Origin: Hoplostethus atlanticus
Taxonomy: Eukaryota > Chordata > Actinopteri > Trachichthyiformes > Trachichthyidae
Reading direction: 5' to 3'
Length of the DNA: 64,000 bases
Assembly (NCBI GenBank): GCA_034670405.1
Contig: JAXDDX010000120.1
Coordinates: forward strand, 620,001-684,000
In this document: in pieces, positions 11,675 to 22,439 of the stretch
How positions within the stretch are numbered: position 1 is the stretch's first letter
Layout: each line of letters starts with the position of its first letter
The notes under the pieces: model-generated
What the model was told of the DNA's origin: nothing
What the model saw: the letters and a program-made list of their open reading frames with translations, nothing else
Databases searched by the model: none
Position numbers and translations under genes: made by a program

Positions 11675-12925
11675 TCACATCACAGGGGTGTGTGACAGCG
11701 CGTCCGCTACCACATTGTCCGACCCCTTAATGTGGCGTATGTCCAAACAATAAGACTGTAACATCAGAGACCACCTGATTAACCTTTGGTTAGGGCATTT
11801 CAAAGAGTTAAAAAATGTCAGTGGGCCACAACCGGCACTCCTGAACTCACATACACATCAAAATGACACAAAGCCCAGACTAAAGCCAAAGTCTCCTTTT
11901 CGATCACCGAGTAATTAAGCTGATGTTTGTTAAATTTCTTTGAAAAGAAACTTACAGGCCTATCCACCCGGATTGTCAGACTGCATCAATACTGCACCTG
12001 CCCCCACGTGACTGGCATCCACCTGCAGCGTGAACAGGCTTCTCCACAGGGAGCACTACACAAAAGGGCCTTGACGTTCTGGAAAGCCTGCTGACAAACA
12101 GGAGGCCACACATATTTAACATTTGCCTTTAACAGATCAGTAAGGGGAGCAACAACAGAGGAAAAGTTTCTACAGAAGCTGGGGTAGCATCCTACCATCC
12201 CCAAGAACCGCATTAGCTCCTTTTTTGTTGTTGGCGAAGGAAACTGCTCTACAGCCAGCACCTTTGCTTGCACTACCCGCACTTGGCCCTGGCAAAATCA
12301 CATTTCGCCAGATTAACTGTCAGTCGTGCAGCAGCCAAACGTTCAAACAATGTGCGAATATGCAAAACATGACTGTCCCAACTGTCACTGTAAACAACCA
12401 CGTCATCCAAGTAAACAGCACAATCTTCCAAATCACCAACCACCAACCATATTCAACTGCTGGAATGTCGTGGGTGTGACAATGGTACCTGCCAATATCC
12501 CTTAAGCAGATCAAATTTACAAACTTTGCAGATCCAACCTGGTCGATGCAATCATCCATCCGCGGAAGTGAAAATGCATCCGGCTTGGTGACACTGTTGA
12601 CCTTACGAATATCAGAGCAAAACCTCGGAGTGTTATCAGATTTAGGGACAAGCAGGCATGGGGAGGCCCAGCTAGAAGATGATGGTTCAGCAATATTGTT
12701 TTCAAGCATATACTCGACCTCTGCGTCTAAATACATGCGCTTATCTGCAGACACATGCTGTTTGATCGGTTTTGCATCCCCCACCTCTATATCATGCTCC
12801 ATAAGGTGGGTTTGTGAAGGTGTGTCATCAAACAAATTTGGAAAACTGCCAATTAGCTCAGTCAATTCAAACCGTTTTGACTCTTACAAATGGCCTAACA
12901 AATTATCCAAGTTGTTAAGAGTTTT
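11675..12925 (-). pseudogene. pol: Reverse transcriptase / RNase H, broken
   Basis: From the right: an RT N-terminus with an EHDIEVGD block and SSSWASPCLLVPKSD, then a KFVN segment where the frame shifts. The active-site YLDD is at 12402-12413 in another frame. Between these the middle of the RT palm is missing. The thumb continues with the ATKKELMRFLGMVG-type block (about 12282-12190), then a degraded RNase H whose C-terminus (RHIKGSDN, then ADAL) is readable to a TGA at 11675-11677. This is the C-terminal end of the polyprotein, downstream of integrase, and cannot give a working enzyme. Confidence 0.85.
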
Positions 12926-13550
12926 TTAGCCAACCACACAACTTGGGCTATTTGAATACTTTTGATTTCGCCTTTATATACCACATTAAAAAATGTTTAC
13001 CATGCCAATGTTTGGTATCTTTTTTTCAGCACATCATCATCATCTATATGACCCGACAATTATTTTTTCACTTTGACATACTGTATCAACATATTGGACC
13101 CACAAACACACAACACACTGATGAACAATGATGTTTTTTTTACTATAAAAAAACACAAACATGCTCAATGAAGCATTTTAGAGGTTGCAAAAGTGAACAC
13201 AAGTTGCAAATGTGAACATATAAAGGTAAAATTGAGATAAAATCAAGGCTCAGGCTGTAGAGCAGAGTCAGCAGATTCAGGCATTGTTTTCCGTTCCGTT
13301 ATATGACAAAAAACAACAAAGAAACAACAACGCCTGCCCCATCCCATTTTGCATACTTTTACACACACGTAAATTATTATTGTTTTTAATTTTTTTTTTA
13401 ATATTTATTTTTATATTATCCTTTCTCCGTTTTTACTTCAAACAAAAACTAGCATGGAGTTTCAAGCCAGCACTTTCGACGTAAATTGACGGCAATGCTC
13501 AATGTGACTTCGTTTTTATGCTGCAACATCTTGAACCAGTCACATGAATT
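12926..13550. other. AT-rich segment between integrase and RT
   Basis: About 620 bp of AT-rich sequence with T- and A-runs separates the integrase and RT remnants. Related elements carry an integrase tail and linker here, but I cannot read one. It may be a small insertion that replaced the linker, or a linker decayed beyond recognition. No terminal repeats are clear. Confidence 0.4.
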
Positions 13551-13552
13551 GA

Positions 13553-14557
13553 TCATGCCGGCGTGATCGGCGACTCCTGAGGGTTAAAATTATCCCTCAA
13601 CACTGCCAGAGAACCACATACCGAATGTACAAACACCAAGTCATTGGGACTAAACCCAGTGCTCTCCTGTATCACCTCCCTGGCTGGCAACATTAACCAC
13701 GGCAAACCTTCCTCCCAATCCCGGCCCAACTCTGTGCAAAATGTGTGCAGCAGTGACGTAAGTGTCTGATGAAAGCGCTCCAGTGCCCCCTGACTTTGTG
13801 CATGATAGGCTGACAACTGACAGTGCTTTACCCAAAGTTGTTTTAACACCTGCGCAAACATATGGGAGGAAAAGTTGGAACCTTGATCACTTTGAACAAC
13901 CCTGGGGATGCCAAAGAGGGAAATAACCACAGACCTGGTTGTTATTAACTGCAGGGGATACGCAGCTGGATATCTGGTGGCCTGACACATTACGGTCAAC
14001 AGATACTTTGCTCCTGACCTAGAAGGAGGCAGAGGTCCAACACAGTCAATGATTAGGTGTTCAAATGGTTCACCAATGGCAGGTATTGGGTGCAATGGGG
14101 TAGGCTTAATAACCTGGTTTGGCTTACCCGTTATTTGACATGTGTGACAAGTTCTGATGGATCCTTTTTTAGCCGAGGCCAAAAGAAGTACCGTAAAATA
14201 CGGTCATATGTCTTCCTGACCCCCATATGCCCTGACTGGTCATGAGACAGCTGCAAAACCAAGCTACGAAATTTGGCCGGTACTACAATTTGGGTTTCCC
14301 ACACCAACTTCAATACAAGGCAGCCACTTCCTCACCAGCAGACCATTTTCAAGGACATAGCCATGTGCCTTGTCCTTCACCTCTGCAACAGGGTTCGCAG
14401 TCTCCAACAGCTCCTTAATGGAGGGATCTGACTGCTGCTCTGCTACCAGCTCTGCATGTGAAACAGACAATGGAAAGTCAGACAAGTTCACACATGGTTC
14501 TTCCATCATACTCACTCTATCACGTTCACCACCAGCACGAGCCCCAGCACGTGTCAC
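13553..14557 (-). pseudogene. Integrase (H2C2 zinc finger plus DDE core), frameshifted
   Basis: The N-terminal part has the HHCC zinc finger: HDQSGHMG, then CHTCQ in the adjacent frame, with a frameshift near 14135. The core carries the first catalytic Asp in LIIDCVGPLP, the second in VQSDQGSNF and the Glu in GALERFHQTL. The last two are separated by 35 residues, the DD35E spacing of retroviral and gypsy integrases. A few residues are missing between the first and second Asp. It precedes RT in the transcript, which defines the unusual gene order. Confidence 0.88.
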
Positions 14558-14973
14558 AGCACACGCTGCAACACCTCGGGGAAGTCACGCTCACTCTCAT
14601 CTGGTTCACTGCTAATCACAGGGACCGGATTAACAACTGGAGGTGGAGGAACATCTGGCCACACGCGCCCACCTGCTAGCTCATTCCCAAGAATGACATG
14701 GACTCCTTCCACCGGCAACGCCGCGCGCACCACGATGCACACCTCCCCCTGCACCAATTCTGAAAAGAGATGCAGCCTGTGTACCGGAGCAGACAAGACA
14801 GACAATCCCATACCCAGAACTAGTGCTGAATCGCCAGTATGAGACTCCTCCGAAAAAGGGAGAACTGCCGCCAGGATAAATGAACCCAATGCGCCTGTAT
14901 CTCTCAGGATTTTAAAAGGCACCTTCTCACTGTGTCCTGTCAGGGAAACAAAACCACTGGTTATGAAAGGCAA
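14554..14973 (-). pseudogene. Retropepsin-like aspartic protease
   Basis: A 139-codon ORF with LRDTGALGSF, where DTGA is the single catalytic aspartate motif of a retroviral-type protease that acts as a dimer. A VHVILGNELAGG segment follows, matching the conserved IIG-N-like C-terminal block of gypsy proteases. The ORF overlaps the gag remnant and ends as the integrase region begins. It is intact by itself but is part of a dead polyprotein. Confidence 0.8.
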
Positions 14974-15713
14974 GTAAGCACCATCTCGGGAACCATCTCA
15001 TAGACCTTAAGAACAGCGGCTTTCACTGATGCATAACTCAAGCTATCTATCACAGACAAAGCTGAATATGCCTCCTGTGCCTTCCCAGTCAATACACACT
15101 GCAACATGACGGTGCGATCGGCATAAGGCCAGCCCCTAGTGTCAGCCACTCTTTCAAACAGAGAAAAAAAATGTTTCAGGGTCCCTCTCATTGAACCTCG
15201 GAACAAGCCGCAAATTACCCACCAGATCAAAATGCGAAGAGGAGTGGTCACCTGAAGAAAACCTCCACCTAGCCCCTGACCAGCTTCCAGGCTCAACCTA
15301 CCTTCTCTGATCAAACTTAATTTTTCATGCTCCAAAGTGATCCTAGCCTGCTCTGTCACACTTCATTTTTTCCAAAGACAATTCCTTTTCAACTTCAACC
15401 CGATGCTTTAACTTTTCATGTTCCATTTGCAACAACAGTAACTCCTTCTGCTGTTCAAAGGACAAACCAGTACTCTGACGTAACGGCGAAGACAAACCAC
15501 TAGCAGTAGCACCCTCAACAGTACCTCCTGCTGTACCCAGCAACACATTCATCTCATACAGGTTAGCCTTTAAAATAGACTTAACTGTGTCCTTGAGCCT
15601 TTTGTCACCGATTTCAACCTTAGTGGTCCACAATTTTCAACAACTGCTCTTTTGTGCAGCCTTCTAAAAATGCGTCTGATGGAGTCTCAAAAAAAATCCT
15701 CAACATGAGCCAT
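14961..15713 (-). pseudogene. gag: Gag remnant, multiply frameshifted
   Basis: A start codon at 15713 opens a short frame (MAHVEDFF) and the reading continues over two shifted ORFs (15633-15343 and 15359-14961). The middle is rich in charged helix (LLLLQMEHEKLKHRVEVEKE). The last part has a HFFSLFERVADTRGWP block typical of the capsid-like region of this gypsy group, followed by LTGKAQEAYSALS. No CCHC knuckle is seen. Position next to the primer-binding site supports gag. Confidence 0.75.
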
Positions 15714-16139
15714 TTTACAAACCCCAGACCAACGGAACGCAGTAGTCAACACGCTGGCTGCAAAAAGGTAAACAGGAGCGTCCTCTCTATCTGCCTAACC
15801 AAATACTAAACTAACTCACCCCTGATCTTCATGTGGTTACTTGCGGTGGGTATTCATGCACCAAAGACCGATGGTATGGGGAAGCGACCAGCCACTGGCA
15901 ACCCAACCACCCCACCGCCACGGACATGCTCCTGAGACAAAGCTCTAACCGCGTTCACCCCAACACTACAAAAAAAACAACAAACCAGCGAATCTCAAAG
16001 GAGCAACGCTGCTGTGCCTATCAGGGGACAATATCTTTCGCTCCAAAACAACTACACACCAGCATGTCGACACTTAACTTCCTTCGGTCAAACAGGTATT
16101 CCAATCCACAACTCCAACCATGCCCTAGGAATCAAAATT

Positions 16140-16152
16140 GGACGAGCCCCCA
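16140..16152 (-). promoter_or_regulatory. Primer-binding site, tRNA-Pro type
   Basis: On the minus strand, 3 nt downstream of the 5' LTR end, is TGGGGGCTCGTCC. It equals the first 13 nt of the proline-tRNA primer-binding site used by gammaretroviruses; the remaining positions do not match. It would prime minus-strand DNA synthesis. Confidence 0.7.
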
Positions 16153-16155
16153 ATT

Positions 16156-16460
16156 TGTAATGGCCGGCTCAAAAACCATGACAAATAACGGGAGGTGACA
16201 CAAGGAGTTAAAGCAAAAAACATTAATTTATTTGAAACTAACAAAAACAACTAGATATGTCAAAATGTTATGAGGTGTGGCAGTCAGGAAATCAGTAGTG
16301 CCGGCGTGTATGCATGAATGATGAGTAGTGAGTGGAGTGTTGTATGGTAAAAGGAAAACCAAAGTCAAGGTTGTGGAGCGTAGGGAACAGAGTTTCCTCT
16401 TTCTCCCTCATGAAGCAAGTGGGGTGCGCTCTTATAGTATTGGGAACACCGGGCCCAGGT
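16156..16460 (-). repeat. 5' LTR of the gypsy element, truncated
   Basis: Matches 11143-11442 at about 97 percent by eye, with an extra GGTGA-type 5-nt segment near 16193. It ends abruptly at CCCAGGT (16460), where Tc1-like DNA begins, so about 60 bp, including the transcription-side end, are lost. Confidence 0.88.
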
Positions 16461-16744
16461 TACTGTAGGGATGGTATTAATGAGGTGATGCTCAGTGCTT
16501 GGTTTCCTCCACACACACACCGTTGGGAATTGTGGCCAAATAGTTCAATCTTCGTTTCATCAGACGAGAGGATTTTGCTTCTCATGGTCTGAGAGTCGTT
16601 CAGGTGCCTTTTGGCAAACTCCCAGGGGGCTGTCATGTGCCTTTTAGTGAGGAATGGCTTCCGTCTGGCCACTCTACCATAAAGGCCTGATTGGTGGAGT
16701 GCTGCACTGATGGTTGTCCTTCTGTAAGGTTCACCCTTCTCCAC
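16460..16744 (-). pseudogene. Tc1-like transposase fragment
   Basis: A 94-codon ORF with GLYGRVARRKPFLTKRH and SSDETKIELFG; the Asp of SSDE is the first catalytic residue of the DDE triad. It covers the end of the DNA-binding domain and the start of the catalytic domain. The remaining two catalytic residues are absent because the element is truncated at 16461. Confidence 0.88.
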
Positions 16745-17285
16745 AAAGGAACTCTAGATGTCATCCATTGGGTTCTTGGTTACCTGCAGCACTTTCAATG
16801 CTGCAGAAATTTTCTTGTATCGTTCCCCAGATCTGTGCCTTGACACAATCCTGTCTCGCAGGTCTACGGACAATTCTCTTGACCTCATGGCTTGCTTTTC
16901 ACTCTGACATACACCATCAACTGTGAGACCTTATATAGACAGGTGTGTGCCTTTCCTAATTATGTCCAATGAATTCAATTAGGCACACGTGGACAATCAA
17001 GTTGTAGAAGCATCTCAAGGACCATTGATAGAAGTAGGATGCACTAGAGCTCAATTGCGAGTGTCATAACAAAGGGTCTGAATACTTATGTAAATGGTAT
17101 ATTTCAGTCTTTTATTTTTAATAAATTAACAAAACACTCAAAAAAACTGTTTTTGCTTTGTCATTGTGGAGTATTGTGTGTAGACTGATGAGAAAAAATG
17201 AATTGAATCCATTTAGTCTTGAGTCTGAAACATAACAAAATGTAGAAAACTTGAAAGGGTCTGAAAACGTCCTGCATCCCTATGG
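16461..17285 (-). mobile_element. Half of a Tc1-like transposon
   Basis: From right to left: a terminal region with the phrase GGGTCTGAATACTTATGTAA (near 17079) typical of salmonid/fish Tc1-like elements, the 5' untranslated part, and the transposase N-terminal to middle part. About 100 bp seem to be missing near 16760-16790. The 3' half is absent: the element stops at 16461 against the gypsy LTR. The outer end near 17285 is degenerate. Confidence 0.85.
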
Positions 17286-17327
17286 AATCAACACAACTAT
17301 GTGTATCCATGGTTGTGTTGATTCCAT
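17282..17327. repeat. 16-bp perfect inverted repeat with 14-nt loop
   Basis: ATGGAATCAACACAAC (17282-17297) pairs exactly with GTTGTGTTGATTCCAT (17312-17327). It lies immediately outside the Tc1 relic's outer end and may be the end of another small element or a hairpin formed at the insertion site. Confidence 0.8.
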
Positions 17328-18257
17328 TCCATAGACAGATGACACTCAAAAATGTCTGTGCAGTATGAAATAGCTATAATGTCATAAATCATCAAGAAAG
17401 AAAAAACAGAAACTGAATTTCTTTGAAAATCTATTTTACAAAAAAAGAAAAACAACAGAATCTTTTTCCCAGTGTCCACGTCTTATGAATGTTGGGAAAA
17501 AAATTGGGGCCTCCACATTTTTTATATACTAAGATATTTACATATTACATTATACATTTACAACTGCTACATGCGTTTCCAAGTATCTTTTCAGGCATAC
17601 CAAGTTACCAAGGCATTTAGCTTGTCGAGATTCAAGAAATTGTTGCGACGCCACTGAAAATGGCAGTGGAAGCATTCAGAGTACCACTATTGCACTCAAA
17701 ACAGTGAAATTTCCTGTTTTTTAGAGTATCTCGCTAGCACAAATGGGTTTTTTTTGCCGAATTTTGAAATGATGCATGGTGAATCAGGTGATGTTTTGAT
17801 GATTAACATTAACACTAACATTTTCATCTTAGTTGACCAATACCGCAACAGAAAGCATTCAGCAATCTGTGGTGCACAGAGGTTTTTGCTTTTTACACGA
17901 TCTAGCTATGACAAATTAATAATTTATTTTGGTGATTTTTTACATAATGCATGTAAAAAAAAAACGCTGCAGGTGCGTGAGGTTCAGAGGGTTAAGTATC
18001 ACTAAAATAAACAAATATTAGGAAACAAGCAAATATGATTTGATGAACAACCAAGCACAGAAAGGCAGAAGTCTGAGCCAGCAGGTCCTAATCATCTCTT
18101 ATTTATTCTTGATTAAAAGTGGGAGCTTGGACACGTACTCTACATTTTTATACAAGGATATAATTCATGACATTTTATGCATCGAGCAAATGTAAAGACT
18201 AGTTTATTACTTGTATATACAGTATATACATGTAAATATGCCATCCATCTGCTGTAC

Positions 18258-18424
18258 ATTTACTCATAGCCGGACCGTGGCATAGGCATACTAGGCAACT
18301 GCCTAGAGCCCCGCCCTTCCCTGGGGTCCCCCACGCTCAAGTTTTGTGTTTTTGTTTTCACCTTTTGTTTTCAATAAAGATCAATAAAGTTTCTATCTAT
18401 CTATTTATCTATCTATCTATCTAC
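18258..18424 (+). repeat. Interspersed-repeat fragment with (TATC)n tail
   Basis: A GC-richer stretch with a perfect small palindrome (CTAGGCAACTGCCTAG) leads through AATAAAGATCAATAAAG into a TATC microsatellite (about 18393-18424). A unique body followed by a simple-repeat tail is how SINE or LINE 3' ends look. The family is not recognised. Confidence 0.45.
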
Positions 18425-20096
18425 TATGGGAACTAGGGTTTTTTGAAGACCAATACTGATATTTTTTAATTAAAACAGTGGATAGCTGATATTTTGTGCT
18501 GCTATTTGTGCTGATATCTTTAAATCTCTGAATTTTTAACAAATGACAAAAATAAATTTGAAGTATTTAGTGAGGAACCCCCATCATATTGAGTTGGACA
18601 ACACTGAACACGCTGATATAATAAAAGCCAATATCGGACTATGGAATATTATTCAGTGCAATTCTGTCACATTTAGCTGCATCTCTCTTGGATTTAGCAC
18701 TTATCAACCATCATCTCCATTATAACATTTTCCTCCTAGGTCGTCCATGTCTTGTCTATATGCTTCTACTTGAAAAGTTGTCCATTAAGCCTGTCTTTGA
18801 GTACAGTAATCAGATTTTTTCCTAAACCACTGTGGGAGTAATTATGCCTTAACCTTTATGTCTTAACCTTGTGTGCTAGTGTGATCTTAACATTGTATAT
18901 AATCATGACCTATGAATCAATGTAGCTCTGTGTGGCAAAGTACTGAAGGCCAGAGTGGAATGCTACTGAATCTGGTAAACCACTGGGTTTAGAAGAATGA
19001 CCTTGAGGATGGGGATTGACTAACAAGCAAGAGACTGGTATTTGAAATCTTTATTAATATAGTATAAAAGGAACAATACTACAAGAATTCTTCAACAGCC
19101 ACAAATATAAGCTCAATCTTCCACCACATATCACCTGCGTCCAGGGAACTACTCATGAAATTTTAAAAAATTCCAAAAAGAAAACCTTAACATGTTTTCC
19201 TCCCTACTGACACATGCAGCAAGGCAACTCTCCAACCATCTGTCTTCATTCTCATCTCAAATACTTTTGGTGTGGAGTACCTGGGAACAGTTGATGAAGC
19301 CATTCACTTATTTACTAACAACATTTGCCTGGAAAGCCTCTGTAGCCTCATGAGTCTACAGCCATCCGGATGCTGCTTCTTTTCCCCTGGAGCAGGAACT
19401 CATCTGAAACATGCCTCCTGTTCTGTTACACAAATAGAGTTCAATGCCTCCAAATCAGAATTTATCAAAGCACTATTGCTTAATGTAGTCCACAATTCGG
19501 GGCAAATAATGAAATCTGTTCATTGCTTTGCTTCTGGGAATTAGTCCTAGTTGTGTTGTGACATGTGCATATGAATAACCCTATCCTCCGTTTTATACAT
19601 TTGCATGGGCATCCTCCTGAAGATGGAGCAGGACAGCCCTTCTCATACATGTAGGTAAAAATATTGCTCTGTTTTGCTGTAGCTAACTGGTGATAACTTT
19701 TTATCATTAATTCAACAATATTGGTCAGAGCCAGATGGCTGAAAGCATATCTGATCTGACATGATTGCTTAAATGGTCTTTATATTCAAGGAGAATTTTT
19801 TTAATTAAATGTGAATTGACCAGTGATAAAGAGCAAGAGAAACAAGTGTAAATCAATAACATGAGGAACTGCAGGCTTCACAGTTGACTCTTGGACCTTT
19901 TTTGACCTTTGGTGAACAGGTTGAGTGTGGGTGATGTTGCTGCTCCGATCAATTCTGCCCTTGGCTGCCAAATCCATCTTCAACCTTTGGAGTGCCTGAG
20001 GGGCTGAGAGCAACTGTCAAAATGAGTGCACAGCTGAAACAAACAATATCTGCACTCTCCTCTAGCTTGCAAAGATGAAGATAGTTAAGTGTCTAA

Positions 20097-20100
<4 letters not shown>

Positions 20101-20134
<34 letters not shown>
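20101..20134. repeat. (GT)n microsatellite
   Basis: Seventeen uninterrupted GT units. Confidence 0.97.
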
Positions 20135-20137
<3 letters not shown>

Positions 20138-20164
20138 GGTTAAAGTTTCTGGCCTGCATAGCAC

Positions 20165-20606
20165 TGTGTCCACTTTATTATTAGGTAAACCTCCTTGTTT
20201 ACACAAATAGCTCACTCCTCCAAACAGTGAGTCAAGTATAAAACATGTAGACACAGTGGAGAGAGTTACTCTAGTAACTCCAGTTCAGTTACTTTTTGAT
20301 TAAAGTTTATAATGGACAAAACACTGATTTAAGCAACTTTGTACATGGTATGATACTTGGTGCCTCCTGCTCCATGCTGGTGATGTAATGGTGTCAGGAA
20401 TTTTCTTGACTCACAGGCCCCTTAGTAACAATAGAGCATCATTTGAATGTCACAGCGTACCTAGTTTGTCAGTGTCTCTGACCAGGTCCATCCCTTCATG
20501 GCCACGGTCTAGGCTTTGTCAAATAGAAGCCTCCAGCAGGATAAAGATGGTTCAGGAACACGAAAGTGGCTTTAATCTCATGGCAAATATTAATTTCAGC
20601 AGATAA
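20165..20606 (+). mobile_element. Deleted Tc1-like transposon relic
   Basis: Starts with a CACTTTATTATTAGGTAAAC end, close to the CACTTTATTAGGTACACC terminus of a common fish Tc1-like family, followed by 5' leader sequence. It jumps at about 20375-20385 to the transposase catalytic region (translation around 20388: MVSGIFLTHRPL, then a VP-rich block). About 600-700 bp of the transposase N-terminal half are missing, and the right terminus is absent. It is non-functional. Confidence 0.75.
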
Positions 20607-20862
20607 TCATGTATTTGTTGACCTATGTGTAGAGTCTGTGTTTATTTGTGGATTTATGTTTTTTGGATCTCTGTGTTTTGTGTAGGATAATCAATCAATC
20701 AATCAATCAATCCACTCATCATTACTTCATATATTATAGAGGAAAAGGGTGCTGCAGGAATGAGTCCTAAACCCCTGAAATTAGTTAGCATTTTTGCACT
20801 TCTGGTTCCCTCGTCTCGAGGTCTATGGGTTGTATATAAGCATGAGCATGGTAAAATATAGT

Positions 20863-21189
20863 TTAAAATAAAATTGAAAAGTAAGACAGCAACTGGAAGA
20901 AGACAGGGGCCTCTCTGCCATATGAATCCTGATGCTCCAGTACTACAGGCATCTCTGGAGTGCTAGGTCCTGCAGCTGTGGGAGTGAAGAGGTACATTTT
21001 GGTAAAGAAGAGTGTCTGGTGTCTGGACCACAAGAACATGTTGGTGAATCCAATATTGAAGAGAGTAAAGTCATGGATTTCTCTTTCACTGGCATCAACA
21101 GTTTCCAAACTGGACATCTCTAAAAACAGGAGCTGGACATGTAATTCTAAGAACTCGATGCTTAGTATGGTCAACTCTTTCAGAGCCTA
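20863..21189 (-). pseudogene. Possible hAT-type transposase C-terminal fragment
   Basis: An ORF of about 100 codons with an ILSIEFLELHVQLLFLEMSS segment. Similar helices occur in domesticated hAT proteins (ZBED5/GTF2IRD2-like). It lies downstream of and in the same orientation as the better supported fragment at 21393-21653. The link is inference; it may be unrelated. Confidence 0.25.
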
Positions 21190-21228
21190 AGAAAAGATTG
21201 TGTTAGTTTACCTGTCTTGTTCATTACA

Positions 21229-21272
21229 GTCATTTAGCAGACGGTTTTATCCAAAGCGACTTACAAAGGTGA
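21229..21272 (+). repeat. Conserved fish SINE core
   Basis: Contains CATTTAGCAGACGG then TTTTATCCAAAGCGACTTAC, a segment found in very many fish interspersed repeats and, as I recall, part of the conserved core of V-type SINEs. Only the core is recognisable; neither the tRNA-like head nor the tail can be read. It separates two hAT-like fragments. Confidence 0.6.
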
Positions 21273-21392
21273 TAGTTAACAGAGAGTCTCATGCTCTTTT
21301 TTTTTCATATCTTCAGGATGTAACGTTAGTTAGCTAACATTGTCCTGTTAGCAACTTCACTTCAACTAGCTAGCTTGTTCACCAATAATTTT

Positions 21393-21653
21393 TTACATTA
21401 AGTTTTTTACATGGATGGTTATACCAGTGCACCTAGTGATTATTTCCTTTGGAATGGTGTAGTCTTCAAAACTACTGGAGAAGTTGTCCCTCAGCTGCTT
21501 GATGAAATCCACCATCAGCTCTGTTACACCTCTGCCTTGGCCTGGTGCCTGTGTTTTGAGTGTATTACAATGTAGTAGCCTGCCTGTTAAGTCGGACTCA
21601 AACAACTCAAGCTTCTTCATGAAGGCCTGGAGTTTTTCCACCGTGTTGACCAC
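21393..21653 (-). pseudogene. hAT-derived (ZBED5/SCAND3-like) transposase fragment
   Basis: The 86-codon ORF reads TVEKLQAFMKKLELFESDLT, then HCNTL, then VDFIKQLRDNFSSSFEDY. The order AF-x-KL-x-L-x(3)-L, H-x(3)-L, I-x-x-L-x(2)-F-x(3)-F-x-D-Y matches the region upstream of the dimerisation domain in hAT-derived ZBED5/GTF2IRD2-type proteins. No BED finger or catalytic core is present nearby, so it is a relic. Confidence 0.45.
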
Positions 21654-22439
21654 TCCCTCTCCCCTGCCGCTGCAAATTAAACTAATTCAGGTGGCCGAAT
21701 ATCAGCTAAAAATGCAACATGGGACATGAACTTGTCGCTCTAGTATTTTAGTGAATTAGCCTTATATCGCTCTCCTATCGCTGTCTTCTTTTAGTCATTT
21801 CAGCATTGGTGGCTGGTGCATTTTTCTCCAGCGGGGGCTATACCAAAAATCAAGCAAACATGTACTAAGGTATCATCAGTGTATTTAAATAAATGAAAAG
21901 GCCTTTATTTGTATTTGCTGAGCTGAATGAACATTTGTTATAATGAAACGTGATTAGTTAAGGTAAGTTAAGGTATTTCAATTAATGCAAATTATTTATA
22001 ATAATTATCTTTTTTTACTACAATTTGTTATGGTGAAAGACTAAAGTAAGCGAAAAGTGCCTCGATAAGTGCCAAAGAAATCTGACAACACAAAACCCTG
22101 AGACAATGGCAGAAAATTATGAACACAGTAAGACAAAAACAAAATTTAAGAAAAAATAAATAAATATGGTATTTGAAATACCCAGTGCCATCAAAAAGCT
22201 AAGTGAACTGGCTCAAAGCCATATCACTTTACCTTGTAGCTTAAAATTTACTTTTTGTACATGAATTTTGCAAATTTCTCAATGACTCTATGGCACCACA
22301 GAACTTGACACAGTTTATTATGTGCCTGTTTTTATCAACCTCCTCATTATGCTTACGGATCCTATCCTGTAGCCTTCATTAAGCTGAGCAGCTATGTTTA
22401 CTTTCCCAAACATTTACTGTGAAGGTATTTCCCTGCCAA

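Larger units (their letters stand above)
11143..16460 (-). mobile_element. Decayed Gmr1-like Ty3/gypsy retrotransposon
   Basis: Two similar LTRs flank gag, protease, integrase and RT/RNase H remnants, all on the minus strand. Reading 5' to 3' the order is gag (about 15713-14961), protease (14973-14554), integrase (14557-13553), RT/RNase H (about 12925-11675). Integrase before RT is normal for Ty1/copia, but the domain sequences are gypsy-type. That combination is the published hallmark of Gmr1-like elements. A primer-binding site and a G-run polypurine tract are in the expected places. Several frameshifts, an RT deletion and an AT-rich insertion show it is dead. The 5' LTR is cut off by Tc1 sequence at 16461. 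Confidence 0.88.
17328..20160. other. No gene seen; AT-rich, possible MITE end near 18000
   Basis: No coding signal. Around 17700-18000 the text ends CAGAGGGTTAAG; read on the minus strand this starts TTAACCCTCTGAACC, resembling piggyBac-type ends at TTAA sites, but no matching left end was found. ORFs here are short and lack domains. Confidence 0.5.

Noticed and set aside
11143..16460. Ty1/copia assignment based on integrase before RT
   Set aside because: Integrase zinc finger, core motifs, RT YLDD context, PBS and LTR features are gypsy-like; the order fits Gmr1-like elements.
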